Part shown: positions 22,236 to 33,435 of the stretch, piece after piece
Numbering within the stretch: position 1 is the first letter of the stretch
Layout of the letters: every line of letters starts with the position of its first letter
From: Acestrorhynchus altus
Lineage: Eukaryota; Chordata; Actinopteri; Characiformes; Acestrorhynchidae
Direction: 5' to 3'
Assembly: GCA_034509495.1 (NCBI GenBank)
Contig: CM067522.1
Coordinates: forward strand, 12,768,576-12,832,575
Length of the DNA stretch: 64,000 nucleotides
Notes under the pieces: generated by a model
What the model saw: the letters and a program-made list of their open reading frames with translations, nothing else
Told to the model about the DNA's origin: nothing
The model's database searches: none
Position numbers and translations under genes: made by a program

Positions 22236-25200
22236 CTGCAAATGAAGATGTGAGCTTCTGGAGAGAGGTCCTATCTTGGACAGGACAGATTTGCGTGTGC
22301 GGGGTTGTGGTGGGATCTGCCCGAGGTCTCCTGCCTTTAAGTAAGAGAGACATGAGGACGTCTTCTGCTTTGAGGTCTGTAGGCGTGGTCTTCAACAGTA
22401 GAAATATTCAGATATGAAAATTGTGTTATTGATGGCATTGTTACGTAACATCATTCTGTCTGCAAATGTAAATGCTTTGTTCAGACTTTAACCTCAAGGT
22501 AGTTATTAAAATACATCAATTTTGGAATATCAACATAATATTATTATCAATATATACTATCAATAATTCAGTAATATATGCACTTCACAAAAATAAAATT
22601 CTCAAGCTATATTCAAATGTAATTAATTGTAAAGAAATTCAAATTGTATTATGGTCTCTATTCCACTATTGAATTGAAGCCATATTATTAAGCATTTTTA
22701 CCTTAAAATAATGGATTCAAGCATCTTGTTGATGACCATAAAAGAGAATGGCATGTCTGTTATTGCCACTCTGGGTCTGGAATGCTACTTCTGCACTATA
22801 GAACTTCAAGGGAAATTACTCTACCACCTTAAAATGTGACTGTTAAAATGAATCACACTCAGGGGAACTGCAGGGGGACCTCTAGAGCAAAAAATACATT
22901 TTCACATAATACAGATTTAAAATCTCAGGGAAAACTGACAAATATTTAAAATATATATTGTAAGTGCAATATGGCTGCCTCTCCAGTAGCTTGTACCGAT
23001 GCTGCTGCTGGAACCTTATTTTTTCTGAGGGAACCCTCCCTAGGGATCAATAAAGTTCTATCTAATCTAAACTAACCTGATCTATTTGTATTATACTACA
23101 ATGTGCATATTTGTTCTACTACATACATATATAAGTTTCCAATACCTAGCCTGTCTCAACAGCAAGGTAAACATACTTAGACATACTTAGATGACCTTAG
23201 GCTTTATGAGGTCCTCCAGTCATATTTTTGTAATGTGAATATTTTAAAAGTAATTTCAAATCATACCAAAATTAGTGATTTGTGAAAAGATGCATTGAAT
23301 CATTTTGTAAAGACAAAAAACATGTATGTACCTTTCTGTGCCTGGCCCTGGTTTGGGTTTATGACTGTGGTCTGTCATGGGGATAAAGTCAGAGAGGGCA
23401 GGGCCTTGGCCAATGGCTGCAGCACTGTCCAGCAAAACCAGCAGCTTCTGCATCATCTGACTTCTCCGGGCATGAATCTGCACTTCAGAGTCCTCTTCTT
23501 TAGGCACTTCCTGAAATGGCCATCTTGATTAAAAACACCCCAGTTAAACAGATTCATCATTCCATATATGACTGATCTATTGCAATATTACCCTCAAGGC
23601 TTCTTTTAAACCCAAAGCTGCCTCCTGAAGAACCATCTTAAGCCGTTCTTGCTGGATCTTCTCCTCTTGAAACTCCTTTTGCAGTCTTTCTGCCTCAGCT
23701 TGTTTCCGGCTGAGCTCATCCAAAACTGATTCATGTTTATGTCTGAACAAATCAGTGAAGTTGTCAAACAGGTGGGAAGATTTAAGGGAACTGAAGCCAA
23801 TATTACATTTAAAGCAACCTGAAGCCAGTATTACATTGTGTGCATCCATATTATTATCTCATTATTAAACCCACTTAGGATTTTTCAGCATGCTTTTTAA
23901 TATAAATGAGTGTGTTTGTGCTGTTGATTTGCCCCAACCTAATGTATTAAACAGAAAGCTATTCAGATCTGGCCATGTTCCTTCGCCAGAACTGTAAAAC
24001 TGAAGAATAAAATAATAAAAGTGTGACCTTGGGAATAATGCCAGCTCCCACACATTTTATGCCTTTGTTCTGATCTCAGTACTTATCAGCATTCAAAACT
24101 TTCAGCTATTTATGAAACCCTTTGGGCCAAAAGATGCAAAAACATGAAACATGCAATGGAACTATCCATATAATATAAAACTAGCTGTTTTGTGATAAAA
24201 GTTTTGCAGATATTTCTTCTTATACGAATGAAAACAGTGAAGATCAAACACTAAAAACCTCAAAGAACACAAGGCAAGGGTTAAAAAGAACCCTAATGAG
24301 ATGATCCAACCTGAGGTCATAATGCTCTTTTTGAAGTGCAGAATGGTTGTTGTGCAGCTGTTGGTGCTCTTGTTTATGTCTAGCAAAGTTCTCAAGCTCA
24401 GCATGCATCTGCTTGCACTTCTCTGTCAGCTGCTTCACCACCTTTTCAAAGGAAGAAAAAATGTTTGTCGTCAGTGGATATTGCATACATGCAATTGTAC
24501 ATACATGGCACAAACAGAAGTTAACAAGTAAAAGCTAGTTGGGATTGTCTATTCAGGCTAAAAACGAGGGTGTGTTTGGTGGCAAACCTACTGAACAGGT
24601 ATAAGGTATAAGATTATATATTGAGGCCACAAGTTACAGTTTCCAGTGGACACCAAATTATATTTAAAAACTCCTTTGATAGATTATCTTGTTGCCTCAA
24701 TATACTAGTGCATCAAAAAAATATGTAACACTGTGAAAAACAATATTGTATTATAATTTGTTACAATATTCTAATTTTTTGAAACACACTAGTATTATCT
24801 TTTGGCCTCAATAGATTATCTCATGGCTTCAATATATGTTTTCATGGCCTCAATACATTATCAAAGGGCTTAAGTACATTATATCATGGCTACAATACAT
24901 TATCTTGTATGTTTTATTACATATTGTGGCTTTGATATATTATCTCTTGGCTTCAATACATTACCTCATAGCCTCAATACAATACATTACCAGACCTTAT
25001 TAAAAACAACCACCATGTCACCTTACTGGTTCCATACAAACCTTCTGATTTCCAAGACTCTTTTTAGTCATCTCATTTAGAAGAGGCTCCATGATCTCAA
25101 TTTCTCGCCCAAGTTGTCTTTGTCTGGCTTTTAGAGAATCATTCTCCTCCAGCAACTCTTTGCTCTTATCTGAGAGTTGCCTGAGTTCAGCCTTCACCAA

Positions 25201-27857
25201 CACATTCTCTTGGATGGCCCTCATGGTCGTCTCCGGCATTTTCCTGTCTGATACTCTGCGAAATTCAGCAGCGACAGCAGCCACATGCTGTTGCATCTCT
25301 TTCTTCAGCCTGTACAGGAGACGACATGACATCTCAGACTCAAGATTAAGGTTGCCAGGATTGTAGAATTTGAACTCTGACAGCAAGTGTAGAATCACAA
25401 AGCTCAATACCAACATTATTGGACCAAACTATACATATACCAATATGAACATATAATATCACAATAATTTCCTAATAACTTTTACCATGGTTGGCTATGG
25501 TGAGATGTGAGTGTGGTAGAATCTTTGGTATACAAGAATGCAAGCTGTGAAGGTGTTCCAATAACAATGTGAGTGTGTAGCAGGAGCTCCTGAAACCAGA
25601 GTTGTTCTGAGTATTGAATTTCTGTTAAAACTGCAATATAGAATCCATGGTAAGGAATTGTGTGTATTATTGCAATACACCTCACTATGTTTAGATTGAA
25701 CACTCAAAATAAGTAGAAACATCTCAGAGCATGTAAGAGGCATAACATTTATTGCCTTTGTAAACCATCATATAAACAGGAACTAATAGGTAAGATATTC
25801 TAATGGGGTTGACTTCCTCTACAAACATACGGTCACTGACTGTAGGCCTGTGCAACATTATTCAATAATATATATGGGGATATTAATAGACATAGGACAT
25901 CTCAGCAAGTATAGTGCCTTCTGAATTTTGGGAGCATGCATGTTTCCTTTAAGAGAAAAAAAAGAAAAATCACCAAAATGGCAAATGAAAAAGAGAAAAT
26001 AAATCTTTGGAACAGAATTTGGGGGAAAAATTAAATGGATTTTGTAGGATTTTGGTTTCATCACTCAGTGTCAATGATACAACATACGGTATTAATAATG
26101 CACTATGTATCCCATATTGGAGTAAAATCAATTATACTGGGCAGACAGAAACTGCGTCTGGTAGATATGGCATGAAAATAAGTCTCCAAACCAAAGAACT
26201 TTGCAAATGCTTGGCTTTGTTAGACTTTTGTGTGCCATTTAAGTGCAATAAAAGCAGACATGTCATGTTATCAACAGACAAGAAAAAATGACAGAAATCT
26301 GATGTAGTATGTAAACTCAGTACATGCAGTCCAAATATTTAAACTATGGCTCCTTTAAAGGCTCACATCCCAGACCGTCTTTCTGCTTGACAGTCATGGC
26401 ACTCGAAGGTTGATACAGACCAGCTGCATATTCACCCAAACATACATCATTTCAGTGATGAATGGGACTAAACTGACCTGTCGTTGTCCAGAACAGCTTT
26501 TCTCTCCAGGTTGTAGATGACTGTCTGGTGCTCCTTCTTCTGCTGCTCCAGCTGTTCTTTCAGAGACGCCAACAAGGCCATGAGCTCATCCTTCTGCATG
26601 CGGAACTCCTCCAGAGATGCAAGTTTCCCCGCTGGAGACAAAAGACAAAGCCTGCTCTGAGGGACATCATCAACTTCCAGAAAAAAATTACACTGTATAC
26701 CAAATCTCAACCATTAGGCATTTGTTGATTTGGCTCCTAGGTGGTTCCAGGCCAGCCATTGCCTGGTGGGTAGCAAATCAGCCTTGTGAATGGAAGGTTG
26801 CTGGTTTGATTCCCTGAACAGGTAACATGACTCAACCCCCCAACTGCTCCCTGGTGCAGTGGATAAGGGTGCTCACTGCCCCCCAAGTGTGTGGATTCAT
26901 CAGTGTGTGTGTGTTTCACTGTATGGAGGAGATAAATGCCCCATGGGCAAGCACAGTGGATCTATATGCATGTTTACATTTTTCCTTTTTACACACTCCT
27001 ACCTAAAGCCATGTTCTCTGTCGTAAGCTTGTCCTTGCTCTCCTGAAACTCGTGCCGAAGCAGGCTCAACTGTGTCTCGAACGAATCCTTCTCTTCATCT
27101 TTGGCTATTTGTAATGCTTGAAGCTTCTCTGCTAGATCAGCGACTTCATCATCTTTATGGGCCAAGGAACGTTTCAGATACAGAACTATGTCCTTCTTTT
27201 CCCTCTCCACATTGTTGTAGTTAGTGGAGAAATCCTTCTGCCGGACCTCCAGCTCATCACATTTGTGCTGATATCTGGATGGAAGACAACAACAGGGGCG
27301 TTGAATATGAGAATATTACAATGGGAGGAAGCATTTCCTGTGTTAGAAGCATGAGTCAGCTGCAGTTCCATAAGGGCAGGTGTTAGTCCTGGTTAATTAT
27401 TGATGACCAGACTATGATCTAAAGGCTTGGTTTCATTTTAACTTCCTTGTGAGGACGACTGGGAGGATGGACAGGGTTAAAGCAAAGGCAAATCTAGTTT
27501 TAATGTAGTTGATCAGTTTATAAACAACTTCAAGACAACTCCAAGTGGCCAGAGGCAGGTACGTCTTACATTTCTAGAGTTAAAGTAAGTACAGACTGTA
27601 AAACATTCCAGCAGCACCTTTCCACAGCCTCGTTCAGCACTAGAGCATTCAATTTTAATCTCTTCCAAGGACATAAGCGTTGGGGAACAATGTTCGGCTC
27701 ACTTTTCGATTCTCTCCTCCAAGTCTCGTATTTGAGCTCGGTAGAATTCTTTGCTGCCCTCGGATAAAACATCCTCAGACACGCCTTTCTCCTCCTTTCC
27801 CCCGTCTTTCTTGGTGGACGTGTCTGTATTTCTCTTCCCGTTCTTTTTAGGAGGCAT
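22230..27857 (-). CDS. cfap157: Cilia- and flagella-associated protein 157
   Basis: Eight minus-strand exons: 27857-27703, 27274-27003, 26631-26478, 25309-25042, 24441-24311, 23742-23592, 23510-23332, 22389-22230. Phases agree and the sum is 1470 bp (489 residues; human about 520). The start MPPKKNGKRN has the basic N-terminus of the family, followed by KEFYRAQIRDLEERIEK. Nearly the whole protein is charged coiled coil: IVLYLKRSLAHKDDEVADL, LLRHEFQESKDKLTTEN, KLASLEEFRMQKDEL, NLERKAVLDNDR, AAVAAEFRRVSDRKM. The C-terminal YLKAGDLGQIP resembles the human tail YQPGDLGLVP. CFAP157 is a basal-body/axoneme-associated protein needed for sperm tail formation in mouse and a FOXJ1 target. The final exon is the least certain because of short homology, but its AG and phase fit and it ends TAG. 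Confidence 0.93.
24660..24995. repeat. Degenerate tandem repeat in a cfap157 intron
   Basis: About ten imperfect 20-30 bp units of the type atggcttcaatacattatct, in the intron between exons 25309-25042 and 24441-24311. Confidence 0.8.
26735..26965 (+). mobile_element. tRNA-derived SINE
   Basis: Contains a box-B-like ggttgctggtttgattccc and the downstream body ccctggtgcagtggataag, gtgctcactgcccccc and ccccatgggcaagcacagtg. A second copy is at 32130-32345. Intronic in cfap157. Confidence 0.6.
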
Positions 27858-27899
27858 ATCTACCTAAATAGCGTCCAGTTCTTAATAAAGTTTGGTGAA

Positions 27900-28100
27900 A
27901 CTCCGTAAAAACAAACCAAGGACGAGATTGCGTTTGGTTGCCATGGAGGTCACGTGGTCAAAATAAAGCCTTGCTCTTTACGGCCCGCCTCCTTGACCGC
28001 TAGGATTGGCTAGTGCCCGACACGCCTAAATAATACACCAATCAGCGCTAAGAGAATAAACCGCTGGCCAATCGTAACACTGATTTACCGGAAAAGGGTG
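27900..28100 (-). promoter_or_regulatory. cfap157: cfap157 promoter with X-box-like site and CCAAT boxes
   Basis: Directly upstream of the start codon. GTTGCCATGG at 27937-27946 is a good 5' half of the RFX X-box (full form GTTGCCATGGCAAC). CACGTG at 27951-27956 is an E-box. CCAAT boxes occur at about 28003 (inverted), 28040 and 28068. A forkhead-like run (gtaaaaacaaac) lies at about 27905. RFX/FOXJ1 control is expected for a ciliary gene but is inferred here. Confidence 0.5.
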
Positions 28101-28107
28101 GGAACTA

Positions 28108-28155
28108 TTCATTTGCATTTAGCAGACGCCCTTATCCAGAGCAATTTACAAAAGT
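28108..28155. repeat. SINE/LINE tail fragment
   Basis: gcatttagcagacgccc and cttatccagagcaattta are the widespread fish repeat tail. A matching inverted tail is at 63340-63375. Confidence 0.6.
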
Positions 28156-28394
28156 GCTTTGCTGTTCACTCAGAAAATATCCTTAGCTAAGTGTCTAGAA
28201 CCCAGAGATTCCTCAACCTTAGATGCTGTTGAAAACAAATGTCAGACTGGGGACAAGATTCAGAATAAATCCTCTTGAATCCAACACATACACTGGCTGT
28301 GTCTCAAACATAAGACATGCTGTCTACATATCCAGTATCCTTAGGAAGGCCCCAAGTCATGTTTGAACCAAAGTGTAGTAATCTAGCCTTTCTT

Positions 28395-28680
28395 TATTAT
28401 CATATATTTATTATGGTTCTTCAAGGGTTCCTTAGTAAAGAAAATGGTTTTCAATAGATCCACTGACCCTTTGCATGCTTAAAGCACCACAAAGGTACAC
28501 ATTTGACATTGTAACAGTAGTAGAACCCTTTCTGGTGCTACATGGGACTCTTTTTAAAAAAGCTTCTGTATAGAACCATATATCCTGTGCATTCTCCATC
28601 AATATGAAGAACCATTTCATGGTTCATTGCTGTGAGGATTTGATTGCATTCAGCAAAATAAGCATTAGTGAGGTTAGTTA
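28395..28680. repeat. MITE fragments
   Basis: Positions 28412-28625 hold ggttcttcaagggttcc and inverted gaaccattt blocks of the family seen complete at 30961-31442. Positions 28622-28680 (gctgtgaggatttgattgc) match the middle of the 50272-50668 family. Confidence 0.55.
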
Positions 28681-28805
28681 AATCTACTAACCTAAACACT
28701 AAATTAATTAAACTACTTATTTAAGTAACAATATATTTATTATTTCATTTAAATTAATTGATTTAAAAACATATTTACTGTTACATATCTCTTATAATAA
28801 GCTAC

Positions 28806-28944
28806 TGCAGGTCACATCCTCATTCAGCACTGGAACATTTCAGTTTAAATCTCTGCCAAGGACAGAAGCATTGTGTAACAGTGTTTGGCTCAGCTTTTGT
28901 CATTTTTCTATCTCTCCTCCAATTCTTGTATTTGAGCCTGATAC
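28806..28944 (-). pseudogene. Decayed duplicate of the cfap157 exon 1/intron 1 boundary
   Basis: This segment aligns along its length with 27611-27745 (shared blocks ttcagcact, ccaaggaca, ttggctca, tctctcctcc, gtatttgag). That source covers about 43 coding bases at the end of exon 1 plus about 90 bases of intron 1. The copied splice donor is destroyed (GT replaced by GC-T), so it is nonfunctional. Confidence 0.75.
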
Positions 28945-29039
28945 AGGGAAAAAAAACAAAAAAATAATAATAAAAAAAATCGGTGTGTATTCACTTGTCA
29001 AGTTGCCATTTGTCAGTGAATTTTTTTGGCATCTTATTT

Positions 29040-29300
29040 CATTCTGTTATCCCAGATAGCATGCCCATTTGGGGCCTGAACAGGTAGCCCAACTGGGAAC
29101 CAGACAGTTTTGTCCACTGATCTGATGTAGATGGGACCAGGAGCGGTCAAACATTGGCCCCATCTGGGTAGTACACTACACATAGGGCTTAGATTAGACC
29201 AATGTGAGATTATGGTTGGCTGTAATGATTGGTCCCATTTGGGAAGACCCATTAACATGTACAAACCCACTCATAGCCCTTGTATGATCTTCAATTTGAG
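29040..29300. repeat. Possible dispersed repeat
   Basis: Sequence such as tcccagatagcatgcccat and gggtagtacactacacata looks like a dispersed fish repeat I have seen, but no termini are visible. The ORFs over it have no recognisable protein. Confidence 0.25.
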
Positions 29301-29394
29301 GGGTACCTCTTAAGGTGCTTTCAGGAACCTTAGAGGAATTCTTGTCCTTTTATTAAAGGCTCTTTGAAACACCTTAACAGGATCCTCGATGGGC

Positions 29395-29600
29395 TTTGAG
29401 TGGCACAGTATTCTAATCCACTTCCACTTTGATTTGAAGATTGAGGTTTGGATCCCAGGTCATGCTGCTTGTAATCAACGGCCAGTCATGCTCTCTCTGG
29501 GTTGGTAGGTGGTGCTGGAAGATGCTGTTTGGCACAAGTATATGATAGCCACTGTATTGAAGTCAGAGAATCATATGTGATGGGGAGTTCCAAATGAAAT
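29395..29600 (+). mobile_element. tRNA-derived SINE, 5' part
   Basis: A tRNA-like head (gagtggcacagtattctaat, then gaggtttggatcccagg as box B) precedes ggccagtcatgctctctctg and gggttggtaggtgg. The body matches the more complete copy at 40110-40430. Confidence 0.55.
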
Positions 29601-30067
29601 AAAGTAAAATTTATAAATCAGAGGTTCCTCCACAGTTGCAAACTGAACAACCTCCAAATATTCCTCAAGGATCTTGTACTTTTAACAGTGTAATTTTTCA
29701 CAACAGTAATACATTTCTTTACATTTGAGCTACTCTGCCCATTTCTGAATATCACTCACGATTTTCATAAATGTATGTGAGCTATATTCTTGAAAGCTCA
29801 TAAATAACACCAACCACACATTTGTTTGATTTTTTTTCTATTCAGAGATACTAACTCTCTGTCACTATTCAGTGACCCTCTGACAAAGACTCTGTTGTGG
29901 TCAATGGGAGATGGGAGACTGTAGTGGAGGCCTGTAGCCTAACCTCTACTCTGCTACTTGAGAAGCCTTGACAAAGACTGGGCTGTAAGTTAAAGTTTCT
30001 GTTTCACAGCTCTTCTCTCATGAGAAAAATATGCAAGAAATGTTCCATTTCCTCTGTGATAAAATTA

Positions 30068-30084
30068 CAGCCCCCTAGTGCCAG
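30068..30084 (-). promoter_or_regulatory. CTCF-like motif
   Basis: The minus strand reads CTGGCACTAGGGGGCTG, close to the CTCF core. It lies between cfap157 and sh2d3c. Occupancy unknown. Confidence 0.4.
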
Positions 30085-30299
30085 GAACGGCTTGGATTAG
30101 ACTGTATGTAGAACATCAACATTCATTAAAGTCCCTCTGTTAAGTATTATTCAGGGTCTTCTATTCTTCCTGTTCTCATGCATATATTAATACTTTCCCA
30201 TAAGATTAAGGAAAACCTTTAAAAATATAAATAAAATATATAGCCATATACAAGATATAAAAAATGTAAAAAATATTTCTATACAAGGCTGGATGATAG

Positions 30300-30327
<28 letters not shown>
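30300..30327. repeat. (CT)n microsatellite
   Basis: Fourteen CT units upstream of sh2d3c. Confidence 0.95.
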
Positions 30328-30330
<3 letters not shown>

Positions 30331-30479
30331 CAGCTGTAATAATACCTCCATTGAAAATGAACAAGACACTGAATCCGAAACAAGTAAACAAATCTTCCAG
30401 CCAAACAAACCTCGCTTTAAGCTAAAAAAGGCAGCAGTTTATCCCACAAAGAACTCACTATCAGATCTGCTCTGAATAA

Positions 30480-30708
30480 ACAGAAAGCTATTTTCGTCCC
30501 GTTCGACCCATTATTAACGCTTCTGACAGTGACAGACAGTCCAGAGAGGGCGGCTAGAAAAATGATCCGATTCAGTCCGATTCGGTTCAGTGTGTAATGC
30601 GCATGCGCTCCGCTCTGCTCCGGAGTGTCAGGTTTGACAGACGCGACTCTGCGGAGCGAGGAGCTGCTGCTCACATGGACCTTAAAGCTCCACCTTTACA
30701 TTTTAAAG
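30480..30708 (+). promoter_or_regulatory. sh2d3c: sh2d3c promoter and first exon with a uORF start
   Basis: A CpG-containing stretch includes TGCGCATGCGCT at 30598-30609, a near-perfect palindromic NRF1 site, and repeated gattcagtccgattcggttc. An exon ends at 30708 with a GTAGGA donor. It contains ATG at 30675 (MDLKAPPLHFK), which after splicing to 33423 runs out of frame with the SH2D3C start. It is therefore treated as 5' UTR; an alternative N-terminus is excluded because the frame stops at 33458. Confidence 0.55.
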
Positions 30709-30960
30709 GTAGGATACAATAAGCATGTGTTTGAATAGCAACCTAACAGTTTCATTTACTTACTAACAGTTACTTTACTACGTTTGTCTCATTTATTAGT
30801 TTTATTTTAAAGCACATCCTGAAGAAAATCATCTGTTCTTTAGTCCCAGGTTTAGTTCTGGGTTCAGCTCATATGCTGCATTATTATTGTTGACCACCTC
30901 TCACATATGAACTTCAGATCACAGTCATCTTAGAACAATACAGCCAAACGAACTCATTAC

Positions 30961-31442
30961 TACACACTTATATATAAGGGTTCTTCAAGGGCCCATCATT
31001 GAAGAAAGTGGTTCTATATAGGACCATGGGAACTCAAAGAACCCTTTGCATGAATAATTTCTTTGCCTCGTGAAAGGGTTCTTCAGATTGATGGAGAATG
31101 TGCTGTCGGGGGTTGTATATAGAACCTTTCTGAAAAGGGATTGACCCCTCAACAATAGTACACACTTTAGGGTTCTTTGACTGTTCTGTAGAATCTGGAA
31201 CCATCAAAGATCCCTATGCAGGAATAAAGGGTCCTTCAGATTGATGGAGAATATCCCATATGAGGTTCTATTTAAAGGGTTCTATGGGTCACCAAAAAGG
31301 TTCTAGTATTCTTATAATGTCAATCAATCTGAAGAACATTTTCTCAATGCAACGAACCCTTTATTCATGCAAAGTGTTCTTTGAGTCTGCATGGTTAGAA
31401 CCATTATCTTGAAACCCTTATTTTATTTTATATAAGTGTGTA
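30961..31442. mobile_element. MITE with inverted ends
   Basis: The ends TACACACTTATA and TATAAGTGTGTA are exact 12-bp inverted repeats. Internal blocks ggttcttcaag, aaagaaccctttgcatg and cagattgatggagaat recur in both orientations, so the element could fold extensively. Related fragments lie at 28412-28625 and 39130-39310. Located in sh2d3c intron 1. Confidence 0.75.
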
Positions 31443-32129
31443 AATGCTGTATATAATCCATTGTTGTCAAAGAAAGTTTGTGGTCTGTTTGTTTCTGGAG
31501 TGCAGTTTTATACTCTGGCTGCACAGCAGAAGATGAGCAGGGCGAGGAGGGGCAGAATAAATGGTGTTCGTGGTGGACTTGCACAGGAGAGAAAGGCTGG
31601 AGAGAAGTGTGGGTGTTATGTAAGAGGCGAGCTTAGGAACTTGTTTTTGTGCTGCACTTGTAGAGCGTGACGTTGCTTTTGGGCTCAGATGTGGTTTGAG
31701 TTACTGAGTGTGGAGTGTACTAAGCAAAGCCTAACTCATCAACAATGAGAGAAAGAAAGGGGCATATTTAAAGTGGATATCAGCCTCAGTCCCATTTTAA
31801 ATATATTCCTTCATCTAGAGGTTTCAAAAGCCTTCAGGCTTGTTATTGTATGTTTTCTTGCTCTTTAATTGTACTTTCTTTCTATCCTCTTTTTACATTT
31901 GATTATTTATTGTTTGTTTTAATGATTTTATAGACTTTTATTGTTTTTACCTTAATTATTGAATTGTTTCTAATTCATGTTCCTCTAAGAAGTATATTTT
32001 TATCTGTTTGTTCATTTTTGTAATATGAATAGAATTGACTAATGGGTGTGTTTGCTTGTTTGTTTATTTGTTTTTGGAGCTGGAGAATTTTTGAAAACTA
32101 GTTGATAAATTGATATCAACTATCACAAC

Positions 32130-32345
32130 TCCGGCACAGCCTTGTGACTGGAAGGTTGCCAATTTGATTTCCTGAACTGACAGGAATTGGCAGGGCACTG
32201 TGGATAGGTCTACCCACCACTCTGGGGACATGTGCTCACTGCCTCCTAGTGTGTGAATTCACTAGTGTGTATGGCATGTTTCACTGTGGGGTTGGGTTAA
32301 TTTCCCATGTGTGTATGCACAGTGGGCCTATGTGCATGTTTATTT
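32130..32345 (+). mobile_element. tRNA-derived SINE, second copy
   Basis: gactggaaggttgccaattt, gcactgtggataggtc, gtgctcactgcctcctagtg and gcacagtgggccta align with 26735-26965. Located in sh2d3c intron 1. Confidence 0.55.
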
Positions 32346-33236
32346 CTATGTTTCAATACGAGTTCAACTCCTTTGCCTTCTCTTCAACTCCTCCCAAGTC
32401 CCAAAAGCACACATGGTAGATTAACTGTCTGTGACTGATTTGGGGTGTGTTGTACCCTGCAATGGGCTGACACATAGTCCAGGAGGTGTAGCTGCTCAGG
32501 GTCTGTGACTGACTGCTGTGCTTTTTAGGATTTTAGAATGATAAACTGTCTGCAAACATGCAGAATTGGATTAGGAGTTTAATTTATAGGCTGACAAAGT
32601 TGATTCAATGATCAATCTTAGATTACCTGCTTACTATAAAGGCACCAGCTTTAATACAGACTTTCTCTGCACTGACATGTACATTGTACATGTATACTGT
32701 CTATAAATTCAATCTAATACATGACCACAACTTTGTCTCTTAGCTGAATTACTTTTGGCGTGAATTGTGTTGATAATATGTTTATTATTCAATTCCCCTT
32801 AAATAGTCTGTTTGTTTTGTGCTTTCTGGTGTGTCATATAGAATTTGGTTGTTAGAATTTGTGTTGCCAGGACTGTGTTTTTGCAAGGACTGAGGGCATA
32901 CATGATGCATTTCAACCCAATATTCTAAAGCTAAGCAGCAACTCTTATATAAGAATATTGATTTGATTATAAACATTCATAAAAACTAGTGTTGTAATCT
33001 AGAAAACACCCTGCCAGGCTCACACATATTCCACCCACCCTTTTTTTGGAGGAGAGAAAAGATCATAGCTGTTACTGGGTGGTGTCACATATGTGCGTGT
33101 CTAACATTACTGGGCCCAACTATAAATGCACTGAGTTGCGTAACGCCGCCCCCCTGATGCACTAAAGATCTCAGTGGTCATGGGAAAGAGCAGCACAGAC
33201 TGTCCCTCTGACAATTTCCTGTCCTGTAGCCACCTG

Positions 33237-33241
<5 letters not shown>

Positions 33242-33280
<39 letters not shown>
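33242..33280. repeat. (CA)n microsatellite
   Basis: About 19 CA units, 140 bp upstream of the second sh2d3c exon. Confidence 0.95.
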
Positions 33281-33282
<2 letters not shown>

Positions 33283-33435
33283 CAAACAGTACATTTATAA
33301 AGCCTGCACGGATAGGTGCATGTACATTTATTTTTTAAATGTGAAACACTTTTACAAACTTTTTATCACACACTGACAGACACATAGATGAACCTCTAAC
33401 TGTGCCTTTCTTTCATTTATAGATATCCAGATTCC

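Noticed and set aside
26740..26830. Possible tRNA gene from the box-B-like sequence
   Set aside because: No cloverleaf or box A in place; the body and a second copy show it is a SINE.
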